Origin: an uncultured Campylobacter sp.
Lineage (GTDB): Bacteria; Campylobacterota; Campylobacteria; Campylobacterales; Campylobacteraceae
Direction: 5' to 3'
NCBI RefSeq assembly: GCF_937949835.1
Contig: NZ_CALEDC010000040.1
Location: 1 to 8,911 of the forward strand
Length of the DNA: 8,911 nt
In this document: positions 5,084-8,911 of the stretch, one piece after another
How the letters are laid out: each line of letters starts with the position of its first letter
Position numbering within the stretch: the first letter of the stretch is position 1
Program-made: the position numbers and the translations under genes
Notes under the pieces: generated by a model
Seen by the model: the letters and a program-made list of their open reading frames with translations, nothing else
The model's database searches: none
What the model was told of the DNA's origin: nothing

Positions 5084-6045
5084 ACCCCGTCCTTCTCGCC
5101 CCAAATTCTAATGTGCAGGCGATCGGAGTAATTATAGCCGTTTTTTAGGCAAAAATCCACGCAAAATTGCGCGCCACTTTCCAGCTCGCGACGATCTGCG
5201 CCGCGCGGCATACAATAAACTTCGCTCTCGCACGCCGCTAAAATTTCTCTAATCTCGGGCTGCGCGTCAAACTCGGGCGAGATGACGAACTTGTAAAAAC
5301 TATCTTTTGCGTTTTGTTTTAAGCTTCGCAGCGCGGCGAAGTTTAACCTGCGTTCGCGCGGCTCGGCGGAGTTTGAAAGCTTAGGCGAGACCGCAAAGAC
5401 GCAGCTTTTGTAGGCGGGAAATTTTTCAAAATCCACTAAAATCGTGCCGTTGGTTTCGAAGTGCACTGCGTGTCCGCGCGCGAGCAGCTCGCAGACGAAC
5501 TCGTAAAATAGCGTCTCTTTGTGATGCAGTAGCGGCTCGCCGCCGGTAATAACGATGATGGGCTTTTGATAAAGCTTAGCGCTCTGCGGCGAGACGGAGC
5601 TTTGCGGATTTAAATTTAAAGAATTTTGCACTGCGAAATTTAAAGAATTTTCGCTCGTTAAATTTAAAGAATTCTCTCCATTATCCTTTTGGCAAAAAGG
5701 TGTTTGCGCGGCGGCGGAATTTAAGGTATCGCTTTCAGAAAAAGCCTCGGCGACGCAAAAACCTGCCGCAGAGCACGCGGGTTCAGAACAGGATGAATCG
5801 GATAAATTTGGAATTTTATTCAAAAGTTGCGTTAAATTTAAAATTTCTTCGTGCTCGAAGTGGTTTGTAAAAACCGCGCGGATCGTATCGCAACCGCGCA
5901 AGATCTCGCCGGTCTTTGGCGAAATGCGCTCGCCGCCGAAGCCCTCGCAGCGCAGATTACAGCCCGCAAAGCGAAAGAAAAACGCGAGCCTGCCTGCGTA
6001 TTTGCCCTCGCCTTGGATGCTTAAAAAGCTCTCTACGAGCCTCAT
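5080..6045 (-). CDS. queE: 7-carboxy-7-deazaguanine synthase QueE, with a large low-complexity insert
   Basis: A 321-residue radical SAM enzyme that contracts 6-carboxytetrahydropterin, the QueD product, to 7-carboxy-7-deazaguanine. It starts [14 protein letters not shown], the usual QueE opening. Cluster cysteines are Cys29, Cys33 and Cys52, the last in GCDTIRAV; the spacing is Cx3Cx18C rather than the common Cx3Cx2C. TGGEPLL (167-173), ETNG (197-200), SPKLS (220-224) and [10 protein letters not shown] (279-288) follow in family order. Residues about 82-158 are an extra Ser/Asn/Ala-rich, Cys-containing segment with three copies of an [EQ]NSLN[LF] octapeptide, placed just before the TGGEP strand. 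This makes the protein far longer than typical QueE (about 210-250). The frame is intact, so the protein is probably active. The ATG at 6045 overlaps the moaA stop as ATGA; queD is coupled downstream. Confidence 0.95.
   Translation of the reverse strand: MRLVESFLSIQGEGKYAGRLAFFFRFAGCNLRCEGFGGERISPKTGEILRGCDTIRAVFTNHFEHEEILNLTQLLNKIPNLSDSSCSEPACSAAGFCVAEAFSESDTLNSAAAQTPFCQKDNGENSLNLTSENSLNFAVQNSLNLNPQSSVSPQSAKLYQKPIIVITGGEPLLHHKETLFYEFVCELLARGHAVHFETNGTILVDFEKFPAYKSCVFAVSPKLSNSAEPRERRLNFAALRSLKQNAKDSFYKFVISPEFDAQPEIREILAACESEVYCMPRGADRRELESGAQFCVDFCLKNGYNYSDRLHIRIWGEKDGV
5605..5683. repeat. Three-copy 24-bp tandem repeat within queE
   Basis: Units start at 5612, 5636 and 5660, each beginning AAATTTAAAGAATT and diverging in the last eight to ten bases. 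The period is exactly 24 bp, so the frame is kept. On the coding strand it gives [16 protein letters not shown] and QNSLNLNP (residues 124-147). Confidence 0.9.
5710..5769. repeat. Degenerate copy of the palindromic coding element in queE
   Basis: GGCGGCGGAATTTAA (5710-5724) is identical to 3751-3765 in the membrane-protein gene and is read in the same frame, giving LNSAA in both. The opposite arm, GCGGCAGGTTTT on the coding strand (5769-5758), matches the expected arm at 9 of 12 positions and encodes AAGF beside AAEF in the other copy. Confidence 0.5.
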
Positions 6046-7007
6046 CCGCCCGTCTCGTAAAATGCGCGACTTGAAATTTCATTCGAAGCGTCCGTCTGCC
6101 AGCGATTTTTTTCGGGCTTATTCGCTAAAATTTTAGCTAAAATTTCGGCGGCGGCGGCGATGTCGCCCTCTTTGACCGCCTTTTTGATACTTAGTGCGTC
6201 CTCGAAGTAAAGACAAGGGATCAAAAGCCCCTCGGCGCTTAGTCTGATGCGGTTGCAGCTCTCGCAAAAATCATGCTTGTGCGGATCGATGATACCGAAG
6301 GTGTAGCCGTCCCCGAGCGCGTAAAGCGACGCGGGCGAACTTTGCGATTTCGGCAGAGCGGTAAAGACAAATTTACGCCTTAAAATATCTAAAATTTCGT
6401 TTGATTTTAAGCCTGTAAGATCGCCGGCATGGGTGTTTTCCATAAATTCTATGAAGCGGATCTGACAATCCTTCTCGCGGGCAAATTCCAGCAAATAAAT
6501 AAGCTCGTCGTCGTTGATCCCTTTTAGCGCGACGGTGTTTAGCTTGACTTTTAGTCCCGCTTCAAGCGCGGCGTCAAGGCCTTCTAGGACGTTATAAAGC
6601 ACGCCGCGCTGAGCTATAAATTTAGCCCGCTCCGGTCGCAGCGAGTCAAGCGACATATTAATTCGCTTTAGCCCTGCGTCTTTCAGGGCGCGCGCATAAT
6701 TTTTGAGATAATATCCGTTGGTGGTAAGCGCAATATCGATACCCGGGGCGTAATCCGCGATCATCTTTATAAAATCCTCGGTCCGCTTTCGCACCAGTGG
6801 TTCGCCGCCGGTGATACGGATCTTTTTTACGCCGCCGTCGATCGCAACCTTGATGAATAAAAACATCTCCTCAAAGCTTAAAATATTCTCTCGCGGCACC
6901 CAATTAAACGGCGTAGCAGGCATGCAATATCTGCATCTGAAATTACACCGCTGCGTAACCGAAATGCGCAAATAATCGATCGTTCGTCCAAATTTATCAA
7001 TTAGCAT
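6042..7007 (-). CDS. moaA: GTP 3',8-cyclase MoaA (molybdenum cofactor biosynthesis)
   Basis: A 321-residue radical SAM enzyme that, with MoaC, converts GTP to cyclic pyranopterin monophosphate. The N-terminal [4Fe-4S] cysteines are Cys21, Cys25 and Cys28 ([10 protein letters not shown]), followed by [11 protein letters not shown] at 65-75 and LTTNGY at 94-99. The second cluster, which binds GTP, uses Cys248, Cys251 and Cys265 ([18 protein letters not shown]). The essential C-terminal Gly-Gly tail is present (YETGG). Length is normal. The ATG at 7007 is chosen because it gives the conserved MLIDKFGR start and has TTAAGG six bases upstream; a TTG at 7025 would lack support. It is first in a moaA-queE-queD-lipoprotein chain and has its own promoter. 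MoaA and QueD both draw on GTP-derived chemistry, but no direct link is known to me. Confidence 0.98.
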   Translation of the reverse strand: MLIDKFGRTIDYLRISVTQRCNFRCRYCMPATPFNWVPRENILSFEEMFLFIKVAIDGGVKKIRITGGEPLVRKRTEDFIKMIADYAPGIDIALTTNGYYLKNYARALKDAGLKRINMSLDSLRPERAKFIAQRGVLYNVLEGLDAALEAGLKVKLNTVALKGINDDELIYLLEFAREKDCQIRFIEFMENTHAGDLTGLKSNEILDILRRKFVFTALPKSQSSPASLYALGDGYTFGIIDPHKHDFCESCNRIRLSAEGLLIPCLYFEDALSIKKAVKEGDIAAAAEILAKILANKPEKNRWQTDASNEISSRAFYETGG

Positions 7008-7034
7008 ATTTTGCCTTAATATCAATTTGCGGCG

Positions 7035-7063
7035 ATTATATAAAAAACAAAGCGATTTTGCAA
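7035..7063 (-). promoter_or_regulatory. Sigma-70 promoter of the moaA operon
   Basis: On the minus strand, TTGCAA (7063-7058), a 17-base T-rich spacer, then TATAAT (7040-7035). Transcription would begin near 7028, about 21 bases before the moaA ATG. This is the best promoter match in the window. Confidence 0.75.
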
Positions 7064-7087
7064 AATTTTATTTTTATATTGCTCCGG

Positions 7088-7447
7088 CTATTTTCTTACC
7101 GAGCCGATGAGCTCTTTAAGCTGATCTAGTAGCGGTCTGATCTGCTTTTCTACCCGCTCGTCGATCATCGTAGGCACTACGTCTAGTCTCTGCTCTATCG
7201 TCTCGTCGATCACATCTGCAATCGCGTTTATATCGATATTGGGAGCGACTTTGCCGCCCGAATCGATCATCTCTTTTAGCTCCTCGACCTTCTTTTTAAG
7301 CAGATAGTTTTCCTGCATAGCATCGGTCAACACCTGATCGAATCGCTCGAATTTTTTATCCGCTTGCTTATCCTTAAAATATATGACGAAAAACATTAAA
7401 AATATAACGACGCAAAGTCCTAAAATGATGATAGTGTTAAGATCCAT
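7088..7447 (-). CDS. Membrane-anchored coiled-coil protein of unknown function
   Basis: A 119-residue protein with one N-terminal membrane helix (about 5-24, IIILGLCVVIFLMFFVIYF) followed by a charged, mainly helical body. Residues about 25-63 (KDKQADKKFERFDQVL...LLKKKVEELKEMI) suit a coiled coil, and 85-117 form a second charged helix. With the short N-terminus outside, the body would face the cytoplasm. No enzymatic motif is seen and I do not recognise the family; conserved small proteins like this occur between mqnP and moaA in Campylobacter (recalled). The ATG at 7447 is preceded by AAGGA, which overlaps the mqnP stop codon (TAAGGA); the 9-bp gap indicates co-transcription with mqnP. Confidence 0.87.
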   Translation of the reverse strand: MDLNTIIILGLCVVIFLMFFVIYFKDKQADKKFERFDQVLTDAMQENYLLKKKVEELKEMIDSGGKVAPNIDINAIADVIDETIEQRLDVVPTMIDERVEKQIRPLLDQLKELIGSVRK

Positions 7448-7456
7448 AGGGGTTCC

Positions 7457-8326
7457 TTAAAATAAATTTACAAAAACAAAAGCAAAAAAGGCGATGCCCA
7501 AGTAGCCGTTGAGCGTGAAAAACGCACGATCGATCTTGCTAAAATCTTTCTGCACGATCTTATGCTCGAAGTACAGGATCGTCGCGCACGCAGCCACGCC
7601 CAGATAGGCAAAAAAGCCTAAATTTGCCGCCGCGCAAAACAGCAGCCAAAAAAGCACCGCTACGGCATGAAAAATTTTAGAGATAAACATCGACGCTTCC
7701 TTGCCGTAAAGCGCAGGGATGCTGTAAAGCCCCGCCGTGCGGTCAAATTCCATATCTTGAAGCGAATACAGCACGTCAAAGCCGCCTACCCAAAATACTA
7801 CTCCAAAGCACAGCAGCACCGACCATAGCGGAATTCCGCCGCTAACGGCGATCGCTCCCGCAATCGGCGCAAGCCCTAAGCAAAAGCCGAGCATCAAATG
7901 CGCGGTCTCGCTAAAGCGCTTAAAATACGAATACCCGCCCAGTGCCGCTAAAATCGGCACCGAAAGCTTAAGCGCCAAAGGATTTATAAGCGCCGAAACC
8001 GCTATGAAAACCACCGCGTTTGCGATGATGAAAAGCAGCAAATTCCCGCGTCCGATCCGTCCGTCCACGCTAGGGCGCGAGGCGCAGCGCGGATTGGCGC
8101 GGTCGATATCCTCGTCCAAGTAGCGATTTAGCGCCATTGCGAAGCTTCTGGCGCTCACCGCGCATAAAATTCCCAAAAAAAGCAATTTCCAGCCGAACCA
8201 TACCGAGCCGTTTTGCAGCTTGCTCGCAGTAATCATCGCCGTAAAGATAAACGGCAGCGCGAAAACCGAGTGTTTAAAAACTATTAATTCGTTGATATCG
8301 GATAAAATTTCTTTAAATTTAGCCAT
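7457..8326 (-). CDS. mqnP: Menaquinone-biosynthesis prenyltransferase MqnP (UbiA superfamily)
   Basis: A 289-residue polytopic membrane prenyltransferase. Both Asp-rich UbiA motifs are present: NRYLDEDID at 67-75 (Asn67, Asp71, Asp75), followed by NPRCASRP, and DVLYSLQDMEFDRTAGLYS at 184-202 (Asp184, Asp191, Asp195). These bind magnesium and the polyprenyl diphosphate. About eight hydrophobic helices surround them. The NPR.ASRP and QDMEFDR..GLYSIP forms match the branch that works with the futalosine menaquinone pathway of Campylobacterota. It is often annotated simply as UbiA. The ATG at 8326 is chosen because AAGGGG lies six bases upstream and MAKFKEILSDINELIVFKHS is a typical N-terminus; the in-frame extension to 8446 crosses both divergent promoters and is unlikely. 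A small coiled-coil gene follows after 9 bp. Confidence 0.94.
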   Translation of the reverse strand: MAKFKEILSDINELIVFKHSVFALPFIFTAMITASKLQNGSVWFGWKLLFLGILCAVSARSFAMALNRYLDEDIDRANPRCASRPSVDGRIGRGNLLLFIIANAVVFIAVSALINPLALKLSVPILAALGGYSYFKRFSETAHLMLGFCLGLAPIAGAIAVSGGIPLWSVLLCFGVVFWVGGFDVLYSLQDMEFDRTAGLYSIPALYGKEASMFISKIFHAVAVLFWLLFCAAANLGFFAYLGVAACATILYFEHKIVQKDFSKIDRAFFTLNGYLGIAFFAFVFVNLF

Positions 8327-8348
8327 TTCGCCCCTTATTTTGGGCACC

Positions 8349-8377
8349 ATTGTATCAAAAAAAAGTAAGAATAGCTC
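8349..8377 (-). promoter_or_regulatory. Promoter of mqnP
   Basis: On the minus strand TACAAT (8354-8349) follows a run of eight T and a T-rich spacer; no good -35 is seen. Transcription would start near 8342, about 16 bases before the ATG at 8326. Confidence 0.5.
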
Positions 8378-8386
8378 TAAATTTGA

Positions 8387-8392
8387 TATAAT
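8387..8392 (+). promoter_or_regulatory. -10 box of the miaA promoter
   Basis: An exact TATAAT on the plus strand, preceded by TTGA and an AT-rich stretch but no clear -35. Transcription would begin near 8399, leaving a leader of about 24 bases that contains the AAAGGA ribosome binding site of miaA. Confidence 0.55.
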
Positions 8393-8422
8393 TTGAACGA
8401 AAAATTTACGAAAGGAAACGCC

Positions 8423-8911
8423 TTGAGCCAAAACCAAAACTCGCACGCAAGCCCGCAGATCACGATCATCGGCACCACCGCAAGCGGCAAAAGCGATCTT
8501 GCGCTAAGTATCGCGCGCGAAATCGGCGCCGTGATTTTGAGCCTGGATTCGCTCTGCATTTATCGGCAGATCGACATCGCAAGCGCCAAGCCAAGCGAGG
8601 AGCAGCTGCGCGAGATCAGGCACTTCGGCGTAAATTTAATCTACCCAAACGAGTACTTCAGCGTCGGCGAGTTTATCAAAGAATACGCAGCCGCGCGGGC
8701 TTTTGCGGGGCGTAGCGGCGCGCCTTTGATAATCACGGGCGGCAGCGGGTTTTATCTAAAGGCGATGCTAAGCGGGCTGGCGCCGAAGGTTCCCGATTTT
8801 AAAAGCGAAATTTCAAACGATGAAATTTACGCCCTAGCGCGGCGGATCGATCCGGAATTTGCTGCGAAATTTAGTGCGGCGGACAGCTTTCGGTTAAAAA
8901 AATGGCTAAGC
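8423..8911 (+). CDS. miaA: tRNA dimethylallyltransferase MiaA (C-terminus cut off)
   Basis: The first 163 codons of the enzyme that adds a dimethylallyl group to N6 of A37 in tRNAs reading U-starting codons; the rest lies past the right edge. The P-loop is GTTASGKS (17-24) where most relatives have [25 protein letters not shown] (42-57) corresponds to the usual [26 protein letters not shown] (106-115) corresponds to the GGTGLYF-type motif. The start is TTG at 8423 with AAAGGA six bases upstream; no ATG lies between it and the P-loop, so the non-ATG start is well supported. It is the only plus-strand gene and diverges from mqnP, so the two have separate promoters. Confidence 0.95.
   Translation, partial: MSQNQNSHASPQITIIGTTASGKSDLALSIAREIGAVILSLDSLCIYRQIDIASAKPSEEQLREIRHFGVNLIYPNEYFSVGEFIKEYAAARAFAGRSGAPLIITGGSGFYLKAMLSGLAPKVPDFKSEISNDEIYALARRIDPEFAAKFSAADSFRLKKWLS

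Noticed and set aside
7008..7025. TTG start six codons upstream for moaA
   Set aside because: It would place the AAGG ribosome binding site inside the gene and adds residues not typical of MoaA.
8327..8446. Forty-residue N-terminal extension of MqnP
   Set aside because: It runs across both divergent promoters and lacks the good ribosome binding site found at the ATG at 8326; the shorter protein has the normal family start.
8377..8559. Minus-strand frame opposite the miaA start
   Set aside because: Overlaps conserved miaA coding sequence including the P-loop; no family features.

Overview
The window is chromosomal sequence from a member of the Campylobacterota, most likely a relatively GC-rich Campylobacter of the gracilis/rectus/showae kind. 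I base this on recognisable orthologues in an order that, from memory, follows C. jejuni Cj0152c to Cj0166. Other support is the MqnP-type prenyltransferase of the futalosine menaquinone route, AAGGA-type ribosome binding sites, T-rich TATAAT promoters without strong -35 boxes, and AAATTT/AAATTTTAA-rich spacers between GC-rich codons. The species is inferred, not proven.

Layout: all genes but the last lie on the minus strand. From the right, miaA (plus strand, cut by the window end) diverges from mqnP across a 96-bp two-promoter spacer. Leftward, mqnP is followed by a small membrane-anchored coiled-coil protein of unknown function. A clear promoter then starts moaA-queE-queD-lipoprotein, joined by ATGA and TGATG stop/start overlaps. 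Next comes a stretch of about 375 bp with only a doubtful ORF, then a four-helix membrane protein overlapping rsmE. A 339-bp gene-free spacer rich in inverted repeats holds the rpmE promoter. The last unit is rpmE-rsmI-rlmB-like-rodZ-like, with the rodZ-like gene cut by the left end.

How the genes work together: much of the window concerns RNA modification and translation. It encodes 2'-O-methylation of rRNA (RsmI, RlmB-like), m3U methylation of 16S rRNA (RsmE), ribosomal protein L31, two early steps toward queuosine (QueD, QueE) and prenylation of tRNA A37 (MiaA). MoaA starts molybdenum cofactor synthesis, also from GTP. MqnP serves menaquinone synthesis. The RodZ-like protein probably links to cell shape.

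The core genes look ordinary. The unusual material is in and between them. QueE carries an in-frame insert of about 75 residues with a three-copy 24-bp tandem repeat and a GCGGCGGAATTT-type segment. An unrelated membrane protein carries a related insert that is a nearly perfect nested palindrome. Both gene-poor spacers contain long inverted repeats. Together these suggest a family of small palindromic elements tolerated both between genes and in frame inside genes, somewhat like Rickettsia palindromic elements. I see no mobile-element gene, CRISPR array, tRNA or rRNA.
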